A DNA stretch of 64,000 nucleotides from Saccharopolyspora_D taberi (lineage in GTDB: Bacteria; Actinomycetota; Actinomycetes; Mycobacteriales; Pseudonocardiaceae). The stretch is taken from positions 62,001 through 126,000 of the forward strand of contig NZ_BAAAUX010000020.1 of assembly GCF_039534165.1 (NCBI RefSeq). The letters are read 5' to 3'. Position numbers and translations under genes: made by a program. A model generated the notes under the pieces. The model had not been told where the DNA came from. It saw only the letters and a program-made list of their open reading frames with translations, and made no database searches. This document shows positions 1 to 8,248 of the stretch, piece by piece (position 1 is the stretch's first letter; each line of letters begins with the position of its first letter).

Positions 1-238
1 CGTTGTACTTGACCTCGGTGCCGCCGTACTTGGAGTAGATGACGACGTCGCCTTCCTTGACATCCACCGGGATGCGGTTGCCCTTGTCGTCGACGCGGCC
101 CGGGCCGACGGCCAGGACCTTGCCCTCCTGGGGCTTTTCCTTGGCGGTGTCCGGGATCACGATGCCGGACGCAGTCGTCGTCTCGGCCTCGCTCGCCTGG
201 ACAACGATCTTGTCCTCAAGCGGCTTGATGCTCGCCAC
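1..238 (-). CDS. groES: GroES co-chaperonin (10 kDa), 3' part outside window
   Basis: The reverse strand encodes a GroES N-terminal part, beginning MASIKPLEDKIVVQ, followed by the mobile-loop segment TTASGIVIP and the conserved ...EGKVLAVGPG and VIYSKYGGTEVKYN stretches. GroES caps the GroEL chamber in the cytoplasm during ATP-dependent folding. The start is a GTG with the Shine-Dalgarno GGAGG seven bases upstream. The gene runs off the left end of the window after about 79 codons of an expected ~97. Regulation is visible: a CIRCE operator and a promoter lie just upstream. Identification is secure; only the C-terminus is unseen. Confidence 0.97.
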   Translation of the reverse strand, partial: MASIKPLEDKIVVQASEAETTTASGIVIPDTAKEKPQEGKVLAVGPGRVDDKGNRIPVDVKEGDVVIYSKYGGTEVKYN

Positions 239-342
239 GGTGTGACCTCCACCTTCTGGGGCCTTCGAAGCGTTGGCTGGTTTCACGACGGCTCCGTGAC
301 TCCCCGCCGTCGCGGGTGCCGGGGCGCTCCGGCGCCGTTCGT

Positions 343-369
343 CTAGCACTCTACCCACGCGAGTGCCAG
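343..369 (-). promoter_or_regulatory. CIRCE operator (HrcA binding site) upstream of groES
   Basis: CTAGCACTC, nine bases, then GAGTGCCAG form a 9-9-9 inverted repeat with one arm mismatch, against the established CIRCE consensus TTAGCACTC-N9-GAGTGCTAA. It overlaps the predicted groES -10 region, the usual geometry for HrcA repression of chaperonin genes in actinobacteria. hrcA itself is not in the window. Confidence 0.92.
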
Positions 370-376
370 CGCTCAA
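348..376 (-). promoter_or_regulatory. groES promoter
   Basis: On the reverse strand TTGAGC (371-376) and TAGAGT (348-353) are separated by 17 bases, a good fit to a housekeeping sigma promoter. The -10 lies inside the CIRCE element, so HrcA would block RNA polymerase directly. The rest of 239-552 shows no convincing gene. Confidence 0.7.
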
Positions 377-552
377 CAACGCCCCCGCGAGTGTCCGCCC
401 TTCGAGGTCACGGCCCGGGTCGCAGTCCGGGTTGGGCCGTTCGCGGGCAGACGCGGCGCCATCCGGTGTTCATCATGCGATCACCACATACACGAATCTC
501 TTTCATCTTTGCCGGGGACGCTGCCCCGAGCCCGAGGAAGGGAAGCTCCGCG

Positions 553-2115
553 ATGTCCGACCCAGCCCTGTCCCGTCGTTCCGTCCTGGTGGGGGCGGGT
601 GCCACCGCCGCGCTCGGGGTGCTGACCGCACCCGCCGCCCGCGCCACCCCGGCCGCCGACCCGTTCACCCTCGGGATCGCCTCCGGCGACCCGAGCCCGG
701 ACGGGTTCGTGCTGTGGACCCGGCTGGCCACCCAGCCGCTGGCGGGCGACGGTCTCGGCGGGATGCCGGACCGCCCGGTCGACGTCGAGTGGGAGGTCGC
801 CGAGGACGAGCGCTTCGCGCGGATCGTCCGCCGCGGCACCGAGCGCGCGGTGCCCGAGCTCGCGCACTCCGTGCACGTCGAGCTCGCCGGGCTGAGCCCG
901 GGTCGCGAGTACTTCTACCGCTTCCGCTGCGGCACCCACCTCAGCCGATCCGGCCGCACCCGCACCGCTCCCGCGGCAGGCACCCTGACTTCCGCGCTGA
1001 CGCTGTGCTTCGCGTCCTGCGCCGCGTGGGAGCACGGCTTCTACACCGCCTACCGGCGGATCGCCGAGGACGACCCGGACCTGGTGCTGCACCTGGGCGA
1101 CTACCAGTACGAGTTCGGCCACCTCGGCTACCCGGTGCTGTCCGGGATCGCGCGTCCGGTGGAGGGCGGCGAGACGTTCACGCTCGCCGACTACCGGCGG
1201 CGGCACGCGCAGACCAAGACCGACCCCGACCTGCAGCTGGCGCACTCGACGGCCCCGTGGGTCGTGGTGTGGGACGACCACGAGCTGGACAACAACTGGG
1301 CCGACGAGCACCACGAGTTCTGGGGCGACACCGAGAAGTTCCTGGAGCGGCGCAGGGCCGCTTTCCAGGCGTACTACGAGAACATGCCGCTGCGGCGGTC
1401 GTCGGTGCCGCAGGGCATCGACATGCAGCTGTACCGGCGGATCCAGTGGGGCGCGCTGGCCAACCTGCACATGCTCGACACCCGGCAGTACCGCAGTGAC
1501 CAGGCGTGCGGCGGGATCCTCGGGCCGTGCGGCCAGGAGTCTGACCCGACCCGGACGCTCACCGGCGACGAGCAGGAATCCTGGCTGCTGGCGGGTTTCC
1601 GCGACTCGCGCGCCCGGTGGGATCTGCTGGGGCAGCAGGTGATGATGGCCCAGCACGACAAGGCGGCCGGGCCGCTGAAGATCACCGACATGGACACCTG
1701 GGACGGCTACACCGCCTCCCGGGACCGGATCACCCGCGGCTGGATCAACGCCGGGGTGCGCAATCCGGTCGTGCTCACCGGCGACATCCACGAGCACTAC
1801 GCCAACGACCTCAAGCTCGACTACGACGACCCGGACGCTCCGGTGGTCGGCGCCGAGCTGGTGACGACGTCGGTCACCTCCAACGGCGACGCGGCGGGCA
1901 AGGACTTCTCGGGCGATCCGGAGAACCCGCACATCCGGTTCCACGACGACATGCGCGGGTACGTGCGGACGAAGATCACCAGCACCGAGCTGCGGGCGGA
2001 CTTCCGGGTGCTGCCCTACGTCTCGAAGCCCTACGCGCCCGCCGCGACCAAGGCGTCGTTCGTGATCGCCGACCGGGTGCCCGGACTCCAGGAGGCGTCG
2101 ACCTTCGCCCGCTAG
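553..2115 (+). CDS. phoD: PhoD-like Tat-exported alkaline phosphatase/phosphodiesterase (copy 1)
   Basis: 520-residue member of the PhoD/alkaline phosphatase D family, secreted calcium/iron-dependent phosphodiesterases that release phosphate from organic esters. The N-terminus MSDPALSRRSVLVGAGATAA is a twin-arginine signal (RR at 8-9). An N-terminal Fn3-like PhoD domain is followed by the metallophosphoesterase core with HLGDYQYE, WDDHELDNNWAD and GDIHEHY, which carry the expected metal ligands. ATG 553 was chosen over an upstream in-frame ATG because it opens the Tat signal and has GGAAGG upstream. A close paralogue follows at 3238, suggesting local duplication. The substrate is not determined by sequence. 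Confidence 0.9.
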   Translation: MSDPALSRRSVLVGAGATAALGVLTAPAARATPAADPFTLGIASGDPSPDGFVLWTRLATQPLAGDGLGGMPDRPVDVEWEVAEDERFARIVRRGTERAVPELAHSVHVELAGLSPGREYFYRFRCGTHLSRSGRTRTAPAAGTLTSALTLCFASCAAWEHGFYTAYRRIAEDDPDLVLHLGDYQYEFGHLGYPVLSGIARPVEGGETFTLADYRRRHAQTKTDPDLQLAHSTAPWVVVWDDHELDNNWADEHHEFWGDTEKFLERRRAAFQAYYENMPLRRSSVPQGIDMQLYRRIQWGALANLHMLDTRQYRSDQACGGILGPCGQESDPTRTLTGDEQESWLLAGFRDSRARWDLLGQQVMMAQHDKAAGPLKITDMDTWDGYTASRDRITRGWINAGVRNPVVLTGDIHEHYANDLKLDYDDPDAPVVGAELVTTSVTSNGDAAGKDFSGDPENPHIRFHDDMRGYVRTKITSTELRADFRVLPYVSKPYAPAATKASFVIADRVPGLQEASTFAR

Positions 2116-2507
2116 GTCCGGTGCCGGAGGGGCGCTTCCGTTGCTGCCGCTGGGTTTCCGCGGTTTCGAGGTGCCCGGCGGCGCAGGGGGAGCTGGCGCG
2201 GTTCGGCGGGGTGACCGGACACGGTTCGGCGCGGCGGCCGGGATCGCGGCGGGCGGGCCCTTCCCGGTCCGCGCGGCCGCCGGGATCGCGTCACCACCGC
2301 GCGCCCGCCCGGCGGCGGAAGCGCGCCGATTCCCGCGCCACCGGCGGGAATTCTCCGTCACGAAGCCGCTACCAGCAGTGATGGCGCGAGAACCGGGCAA
2401 ACCAGGCGGCGAACACGATCTTCGCAGGTAGATCACCATGCGGGATATGTCACGCATACCCCCCAACGGTTCCCGCCGGGGACCTCCGGTGCCCTAAGTT
2501 CCTCACC
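2116..2507. other. Intergenic region downstream of phoD copy 1
   Basis: About 390 bases of very GC-rich sequence with no ORF carrying a ribosome binding site or family resemblance. ORFs here on either strand are shadows caused by high GC. The right end leads into the small leaderless candidate ORF at 2508. Confidence 0.5.
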
Positions 2508-2615
2508 ATGCCCCCGACGCGACCGACGAACCGGCAGTGGGAACGTCGCCCCCGTCCGTCCCGGCCGCCCGGCCCCTCGGGGCCGCCGGGACGATCGAGC
2601 TGGCGGCCGAAGTGA
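2508..2615 (+). CDS. Candidate 35-aa Pro/Arg-rich small protein (leaderless)
   Basis: ATG at 2508 opens a 36-codon frame, MPPTRPTNRQWERR... ending SSWRPK. There is no Shine-Dalgarno, but a TAAGTT -10-like hexamer ends seven bases before the ATG, the usual spacing for leaderless actinobacterial transcripts. Composition is rich in Pro, Arg, Ser and Trp, with no membrane segment or signal. I recognise no family. It could equally be chance in GC-rich intergenic DNA, so confidence is low. Confidence 0.3.
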   Translation: MPPTRPTNRQWERRPRPSRPPGPSGPPGRSSWRPK

Positions 2616-2622
2616 CACCGGC

Positions 2623-2925
2623 TCACGCCGCGCCGAGCGCCTGCGCCTCCCACTCGTAGAGCAGATCCCGGCCTGCCGCGGTCAGCACGACCCGCTGGCC
2701 GCCCGCGGCGAACAGGTCGGCCGTGACGAGGTCGATCAGATCCGCGCGCCACAGCTCGGAAAGCGCGCGCTCGTCGGGCGGAGCTCCCGCCCCGGCATCC
2801 CGGCGGTAGCCGGCGGGAGCGCCGAGGCCGTTGCCGAAGCGGACCCCGCCGCGGTGGACGTCGAGCAGCGCCCGGAACCTGGCCGGGCTGAACGCGAACC
2901 GGACTGGGGCGCGGGTCGGGGACAT
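2623..2925 (-). CDS. Small conserved-looking protein, possible winged-helix fold
   Basis: 100 residues beginning MSPTRAPVRFAFSPARFRAL, with ATG at 2925 preceded by GGGAGAGA. Residues ~7-45 contain a basic stretch RFRALLDVHRGGVRFGNG. The C-terminal half (LWRADLIDLVTADLFAAGG...LTAAGRDLLYEWE) resembles the last helix and wing of small winged-helix proteins, an impression rather than a domain call. It lies convergent to the 35-aa candidate and divergent from the second phoD-like gene. Function unknown. Confidence 0.55.
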   Translation of the reverse strand: MSPTRAPVRFAFSPARFRALLDVHRGGVRFGNGLGAPAGYRRDAGAGAPPDERALSELWRADLIDLVTADLFAAGGQRVVLTAAGRDLLYEWEAQALGAA

Positions 2926-3237
2926 CGCCGATCTCTCCCTTCGGCGGCAGCGGCCCTGCCGCCGCGAGTGTGTTGCGGACCACTCCAGAGTCCTCGCCGA
3001 CCGCTCCGGGCACACCCGGGTAAACCACGGGCGGATACCTGCTTCCGCGAAGCCCCCGGTGCGGCGGACTGGTTCCTCCGGCGGATCGGCCGCTGGGCCG
3101 AATCCCCGAGCACCCGAGCAGCAGAAGGCCGATTTCGCCGGAAATTAACCGGACCATGGCTGGTCGCCGGTACCTTTTCCCACCCGTCCGGGTGATCGTG
3201 TGTGCCGTCCCGAACCGACGTCAGGAGGACCAGCCAG
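2926..3237. other. Intergenic region between small ORF and phoD copy 2
   Basis: About 310 bases. It holds the divergent 5' regions of the small minus-strand ORF and phoD copy 2. No further gene, repeat or strong hairpin is seen. Confidence 0.5.
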
Positions 3238-4815
3238 ATGTCCCACCCCACCCCGCCCCAACGTCCCGCGGTGACCCGCCGCGCCGTCCTGCTCGGTGGT
3301 GCCGCGGCGCTGGGCGCGACCGCTCTCGGCGGTTCCGCGCTGGCCAGCGCCCTGTCCTCGCCGGGCGCGGGCCTCGGCCGCCGGATCGCCGACCCGTTCA
3401 CGTTGGGCATCGCCTCCGGCGACCCGCTGCCCGACGGCGTCGTGCTGTGGACCCGCCTCGCGCCGGAGCCGACGGCCGAGGACGGCAAGGGCGGCATGCC
3501 GGACAAGGTCGTCGGCGTGCAGTGGGAGGTCGCAGAGGACGAGGGCTTCACCAAGATCGTGCAGTCCGGTGACGCCGAGGCCGCGCCCGAGCTCGGGCAC
3601 AGCGTGCACGTGGAGCTGGAGGGCCTGCAGCCGGGCGCGGAGTACTTCTACCGGTTCCGCGCCGAAGGAGCCATCTCCCCGGTCGGGCGCACCCGGACCG
3701 CCCCGGCGCCGGGCACGATGGGCGAGCTGACCATGTGCTTCGCCTCCTGCGCGCACTTCGGCGAGGGCCACTTCACCGCGTACAAGCGGATGGCCGAGGA
3801 CGAGCCCGGCCTGATCCTGCACCTCGGCGACTACCAGTACGAGTACGCCGCCAAGGAGGAGGACGTCCGCAAGGTGCTCGGCCCGGAGACCCGCACCCTG
3901 GCCAACTACCGGCAGCGGCACGGCCAGTACAAGACCGACCCGGACCTCCAGCTCGCGCACTCGGTCGCGCCCTGGCTGGTCGTGTGGGACGACCACGAGA
4001 TCGAGAACAACTGGGCCGACGAGACCCCGGAGAAGCCCGACGACGGTTTCCTCGACCGCCGCAAGGCCGCGATGCAGGCGTACTACGAGAACATGCCGCT
4101 GCGCAGCGGTTCCAAGCCCAACGGCATCGACACCCAGCTGTACCGCCGCTACCAGTGGGGCGGGCTGGCCAACTTCCACATGCTCGACACCCGCCAGTAC
4201 CGCAGCGACCAGGCGTGCGGCGACGGCGTGCAGTCCGGCTGCGACGACCGCGAGGACCCGAACCGCTCGCTGACCGGTGCCGAGCAGGAGAAGTGGATCA
4301 TCGACGGGTTCGGCAGCACCTCCGCGCGCTGGGACGTGCTTGGGCAGCAGGTGTTCTTCTCCAAGATCGACCTGACCCCGGGCGCCGAGGAGGGCTACAA
4401 CATGGACGCCTGGGACGGCTACGTCGCCAACCGCGACCGGATCGCCGGCGCGATGGCCGACAGCAAGGTCCGCAACGGCGTGGTGCTCACCGGTGACGTG
4501 CACCGGCACTGGGCCGCCGAGATCAAGCGGACCCACGACGACGCCGACTCCCCTGCGGTCGGGACCGAGTTCGTCACCACCTCGATCACCAGCGGCGGGG
4601 ACGGCAGCGACGACGGCAACCAGGACGTGCTCGACGAGAACCCGCACGTGAAGTTCTACGCGAACCGGCGCGGCTACATCCGCACCAAGTTCACCGAGAC
4701 CGAGCTGCGCGCCGACTACCGCGTGCTGTCCAAGGTCTCCGAGCCGGGAGCGGCGGCCGAGACGGCCAAGAGCTTCGTCGTCGAGGACGGCAACCCGAAG
4801 CTGAACCCGGTGTGA
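3238..4815 (+). CDS. phoD: PhoD-like Tat-exported alkaline phosphatase/phosphodiesterase (copy 2)
   Basis: 525 residues, closely similar along its length to the enzyme encoded at 553-2115: shared FTLGIASGDP, EYFYRFR, HLGDYQYEY, WDDHEIENNWADE, ENMPLR and GDVHRHW. ATG 3238 follows AGGAGGA and opens a Tat signal, VTRRAVLLGGAAALGATALG. The protein should be exported folded and act outside the cell in phosphate scavenging. A bidirectional hairpin terminator follows at 4822. The two copies differ most in signal peptide and C-terminus. No Pho box was confidently identified. Confidence 0.9.
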   Translation: MSHPTPPQRPAVTRRAVLLGGAAALGATALGGSALASALSSPGAGLGRRIADPFTLGIASGDPLPDGVVLWTRLAPEPTAEDGKGGMPDKVVGVQWEVAEDEGFTKIVQSGDAEAAPELGHSVHVELEGLQPGAEYFYRFRAEGAISPVGRTRTAPAPGTMGELTMCFASCAHFGEGHFTAYKRMAEDEPGLILHLGDYQYEYAAKEEDVRKVLGPETRTLANYRQRHGQYKTDPDLQLAHSVAPWLVVWDDHEIENNWADETPEKPDDGFLDRRKAAMQAYYENMPLRSGSKPNGIDTQLYRRYQWGGLANFHMLDTRQYRSDQACGDGVQSGCDDREDPNRSLTGAEQEKWIIDGFGSTSARWDVLGQQVFFSKIDLTPGAEEGYNMDAWDGYVANRDRIAGAMADSKVRNGVVLTGDVHRHWAAEIKRTHDDADSPAVGTEFVTTSITSGGDGSDDGNQDVLDENPHVKFYANRRGYIRTKFTETELRADYRVLSKVSEPGAAAETAKSFVVEDGNPKLNPV

Positions 4816-4821
4816 CCGCGT

Positions 4822-4849
4822 GGAGGGGGCGCTGCGCGGCGCCCCCTCC
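4822..4849. terminator. Bidirectional hairpin terminator
   Basis: GGAGGGGGCGC, a 6-base loop, and GCGCCCCCTCC form a perfect 11-bp stem between the convergent phoD copy 2 (stop 4815) and the methyltransferase (stop 4852), so it can serve both genes. Confidence 0.8.
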
Positions 4850-4851
4850 GC

Positions 4852-5487
4852 TCAGCGGTGCGCGTGCAGGAAGAGGTGCGGCAGCGGTTCGACCCGCTCG
4901 TGCACGATCGCGTCGACCACGAAGCCCGCGGCGCGCGCGTCGCGGTCAAGCGTCCCGAACGTGCAGACCGTCGGGGTGTACTTCCGGCCGAAGCGCTCGA
5001 CCAGGTTGTTGTCGTGGTGCTCGTTCATGCCGAGCACGAGCCGCGCGCCCGGCAGGAGCTGCCGGTGGATCTTGCGCAGCGCGTCCCGGAAGTAGTCGGC
5101 TGGCAGCGCCAGCAGGCTGAAGAACGCGACCGCGGCGTCGAACCCGCCGAGATCGACCTCGTCGAGGTCGAGGACGTCCAGCTGCCGGAACTCCGCGGCC
5201 GGGACCTGCCGCCGGGCGATGTCGAGCATCCCGCTGGAGATGTCTATGCCCACCACCTCCATCCCCGCGGCGACCAGCTGCTCGGCGGTGGGCCTGCCGG
5301 TGCCCGCACCGATGTCGAGCACCCGCGAGCCCGCCGGGAGCTGCTCGATCAGCCGCTCCCCCGCGCGGACCTGGTCGGGCGTTTCGCCGACCATGGCCTC
5401 GTAACCCGGGGCGAGGCTGTCGGCGTACTCGGCCAGCGCCCGCGAGTCCGGCGGGTGCTCGGTGTACTGAACGTCGGTCTCGGTCAT
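4852..5487 (-). CDS. Class I SAM-dependent methyltransferase
   Basis: 211 residues. Motif I is RVLDIGAGTGRP, followed by an acidic motif II (VVGIDIS) and a post-motif region FFSLLALPADYF, typical of small-molecule methyltransferases of the Methyltransf_25/11 type. ATG 5487 has an excellent GAGGAGG Shine-Dalgarno, so the longer upstream frame was discarded. It is divergent from the cyclodipeptide synthase at 5718, with a 230-bp shared intergenic region, and may methylate that pathway's product. That link rests on position only; the substrate is unknown. Confidence 0.8.
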   Translation of the reverse strand: MTETDVQYTEHPPDSRALAEYADSLAPGYEAMVGETPDQVRAGERLIEQLPAGSRVLDIGAGTGRPTAEQLVAAGMEVVGIDISSGMLDIARRQVPAAEFRQLDVLDLDEVDLGGFDAAVAFFSLLALPADYFRDALRKIHRQLLPGARLVLGMNEHHDNNLVERFGRKYTPTVCTFGTLDRDARAAGFVVDAIVHERVEPLPHLFLHAHR

Positions 5488-5717
5488 TGAATCCTCCTCT
5501 TGTTTCCGGCGATCGCGTCGATCTGCCCGGCGCGATGTTAGAAATCCGATCGTCCGACTGCCGACCAGTGCTACAAAATTCACTCTGTCCGGGGTCCGCC
5601 GAATTGCCGGTGACCCCCGCCCGGGTATTCCGATTCCCTCACCTCGCGAGCCCTCCGCGACTCTGCCATCCTGGCGAGGTCGGTCATTTTCCGGATATGC
5701 GCTAAGAGAGGGAGACC

Positions 5718-6470
5718 GTGGTCGATTCCGCTGTCTCGGCCATTAGGAGTGAATTCGAGGCCCTTCCGCTGACCGCCCGGTGCAGGCGGATCTGGGAGCG
5801 CGGAGAGCACGCGCTCATCGGGGTCAGCCCGGGCAACGGCTATTTCAGCACCGATCGCCTGACCTCGCTGGCCGCCTGGGCCGCCCGCTCCTTCACCGCG
5901 GTGGACGTGGTGTACGCCGATCTGCATCTGGCCACCGTTCTCGGCACGATCGGCTACGACCGCGAACACGCCACCAGAAAAGCGCGGAAAGAACTCGAAG
6001 GAGTTCGCAGGCGAATACGCCGGGCAGTGGAGGCGCTGGGTTCGACGAGCACCCGATTCCGGGTGAGCGCGCTTTCCGAATTCTGCACTTCCCCCGTTTA
6101 CCGGGAGCTGCGCGAAACGGTCAGGGAATCCCTGAGAACGGATGACGAGATCCGGGAAGCCTGCGAACTGATGGTGGACTACTTCCTCGACGGAAAGATT
6201 TCCGGCAGGCCCACTCCGGAACAACTCCGGGCGGGCACGGACTACCTGCTCGCCGAGCTGCCGTTCTTCGTGGACGCCCCGCGCATCCTCGGCGTCGGCT
6301 CGTCGGTCTCCTGCTACCACTCGGCGGTGCCGCTGGCCCGGGTGCTGTTCTCCCGGCGCGAGGGTCTGCGGGCCGTCGATCACCAGGGCTACCTCGTGGT
6401 CCGCCCGCTCGGTCCGATCCCCGGTCCGCGAATCGAGAACACCACGGCAGAAAGGAATCTCAGGTCATGA
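5718..6470 (+). CDS. tRNA-dependent cyclodipeptide synthase (AlbC/NYH type)
   Basis: 250 residues closely resembling AlbC of Streptomyces noursei. Cyclodipeptide synthases divert two aminoacyl-tRNAs to make a diketopiperazine through an aminoacyl-enzyme on a serine. RGEHALIGVSPGNGYFS places the catalytic Ser at 37 and Asn at 40; DYLLAE gives Tyr176 and Glu180; SCYH gives Tyr200-His201. Together N40, Y200 and H201 define the NYH subfamily. AlbC has Ser where this protein has Gly41. The GTG start follows GAGAGGGAG. The stop overlaps the P450 start by ATGA, so they are translationally coupled. Which amino acids are used cannot be read from sequence by eye. Confidence 0.93.
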   Translation: MVDSAVSAIRSEFEALPLTARCRRIWERGEHALIGVSPGNGYFSTDRLTSLAAWAARSFTAVDVVYADLHLATVLGTIGYDREHATRKARKELEGVRRRIRRAVEALGSTSTRFRVSALSEFCTSPVYRELRETVRESLRTDDEIREACELMVDYFLDGKISGRPTPEQLRAGTDYLLAELPFFVDAPRILGVGSSVSCYHSAVPLARVLFSRREGLRAVDHQGYLVVRPLGPIPGPRIENTTAERNLRS

Positions 6471-7605
6471 CGGCGTCCCGCACCGTACTGGACTTCCCGT
6501 TCTCCCGGCGTGGCGATGTGGTGCCTCCCGAGTGCGAGCACCTGCGCGAGCACGAGCCCGTCGCGCGGGTGCGGACGATGACGGGTGATCCCGCCTGGCT
6601 CGTTTCCAGCTACGAGCTGTGCAAGCAGGTGATGGGAGACGAACGGTTCAGCCAGGGCCAGACCTCGGCGCCCGGGGTGCCCCGCCAGTACGCGCTGACG
6701 ATCCCGCCGGAGGTCGTCAGCAACATGGGCAACGTCGACAACGCCGGGCTGCGGACCGCGGTAATGAAAGCCATCCGGCCGACGAGCTGCTCGACGACAT
6801 CCTCCGGGAAGGGCCGCCGGTGGATCTGCACCACCGGTACGCCGAGCCGTACTCGATGCTGCTGCTCTGCGACCTGCTCGGCCTGCCCGGCGAGGACTGG
6901 CGGCAGTGGGCTTCGAGCGTGGACATGGGATTCGTGACCAGCCCGGTGCCGTACGAAGGTGCCCTGGCCGCCTGGAACAAGGACCACGAGTACGTCCTCG
7001 GCCTGCTGCGGTCGGGCCGGACCACCGGACTTCTCGGCCGGTTCTCCGAGCTCCGCACCACCCACGGGCTGACCGAGGAGCAGCTGGCGACGATGGTGGC
7101 GGGGCTGTTCGCGGGTGGCGCGGTCAGCACCACGGCGTTCCTGCTGCACGCGATCCTCCTGCTGCTGCAACGCCCGGAGCTGGTCGGGGAACTGCGCGAG
7201 CGCCCGTCCCGGATGGGGCAGGCGGTGGAGGAACTGCTGCGCTGGACGCTGTCCATCGGCGACGGCCTGCCCCGGATCGCCACCGAGGACGTGCGGCTCG
7301 GCGACGTCCTGATCAGCCAGGGCGACCTCGTGCTGCTGCTTGTGGAGGGCGCCAACCACGACCCGTCGGTGTTCCCGGACCCGGAGCGGATCGACCTGGG
7401 CCGCGAGCCGAACCCGCACCTCGCCTTCGGCCACGGACGGCACTTCTGCCCCGCGTCGGGGCTCGCCCGCGCGCACGCCGAGGTCGCGCTGTCCGCGCTG
7501 CTGGAGCGGCTGCCGGGAGTCCGGCTGGCCGTTCCCTCGGAAACGCTGGTCTGGCGGAGCTGGTTCATCAAGCGGGTGCCGGAGCGGCTCCCGGTGATCT
7601 GGTGA
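6467..7605 (+). pseudogene. Cytochrome P450, frameshifted with small internal loss
   Basis: The first ~103 codons (MTASRTVLDFPFS...GLRTAVMKAIRP) are a normal P450 N-terminus reading from ATG 6467. From about 6778 the P450 continues in another frame as ADELLDDILREGPPVDLH and runs to TGA 7605. The second part keeps the I-helix (LFAGGAVSTTAF), the K-helix ExxR (EELLRW) and the heme-Cys loop FGHGRHFCPASG. The join lacks roughly 20 residues expected between the AVMKAI segment and ADELLDD, so a short out-of-frame deletion near 6775 fits better than a single-base error. As written the enzyme would be truncated at about 156 residues. A P450 coupled to a CDPS would normally oxidise the diketopiperazine. 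Confidence 0.85.
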
Positions 7606-7613
7606 GGAGAGAA

Positions 7614-8213
7614 ATGGCGAAGCTGTCGGTCGGGGTCTTCTGCGGCGCGTCGAAGGGGAACTCCCCGGACTACCTCGACATCGGCCACGAGCTCGGGCGG
7701 ATGCTCGGCGTCCGCGGTCACCGCCTGGTCTACGGCGCGGGCGGGATCGGCGTGATGGGTGCGGTCGCCCGCGGTGTCGCCGCCGAAGGCGGTCGGATCC
7801 TCGGCGTGATCCCGGAGTTCCTGCGGTCGAGGGAGATGAGCGACGAGCTGCCGAGCCAGGAGCTGGTGCTCACCCGGGACCTGCTCGACCGCAAGCGGCG
7901 GATGATCGACGGCGCGGACGCGTTCATCGCCCTGCCCGGCGGGTACGGCACGGTCGACGAGGTGGTCGAGGTGCTGTCGATGGCCGCGCTGGGGCTGGAC
8001 GTCGGTCCGCTGGTGCTGATCGACGTGGCCGGCGACTGGGATCCGTTCCTCGCGCTGGTGGAGGGCATGGCCGAGCGCGGTTTCGTCCGCCGCACCGACC
8101 TGTGCCACGTGGTCGACCGGGCCTCCGAGGCGGTCGACCTGGTGGAGGCGCTGGTGGAGCCGATGGTCCCGCGGGCCCGGCGGGGCTCCGAGGAGCCGAT
8201 GCGGGTGCGCTGA
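7614..8213 (+). CDS. LOG-family (TIGR00730) nucleotide phosphoribohydrolase
   Basis: 199 residues. The family hydrolyses N6-modified AMP (cytokinin nucleotides) or AMP to free base plus ribose 5-phosphate. The signature PGGYGTVDE and the upstream LDRKRRMIDGADAFIALPGG match the LOG active site. The Rossmann-like start is VGVFCGASKG, and GAGGIGVMGA follows. ATG 7614 has GGAGAG upstream and starts eight bases after the P450 stop, so it belongs to the CDPS-P450 transcript. A role in supplying a free nucleobase to the pathway is only an inference; housekeeping LOG proteins are common. Confidence 0.88.
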   Translation: MAKLSVGVFCGASKGNSPDYLDIGHELGRMLGVRGHRLVYGAGGIGVMGAVARGVAAEGGRILGVIPEFLRSREMSDELPSQELVLTRDLLDRKRRMIDGADAFIALPGGYGTVDEVVEVLSMAALGLDVGPLVLIDVAGDWDPFLALVEGMAERGFVRRTDLCHVVDRASEAVDLVEALVEPMVPRARRGSEEPMRVR

Positions 8214-8248
8214 GGTCCCGGTCCGGCCCGCACGGCACACTTGATCGC

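Noticed and set aside
481..2466. 661-codon minus-strand open frame opposite phoD copy 1
   Set aside because: It is antisense to a clear PhoD-like gene, has no family resemblance or ribosome site, and is a typical high-GC shadow.
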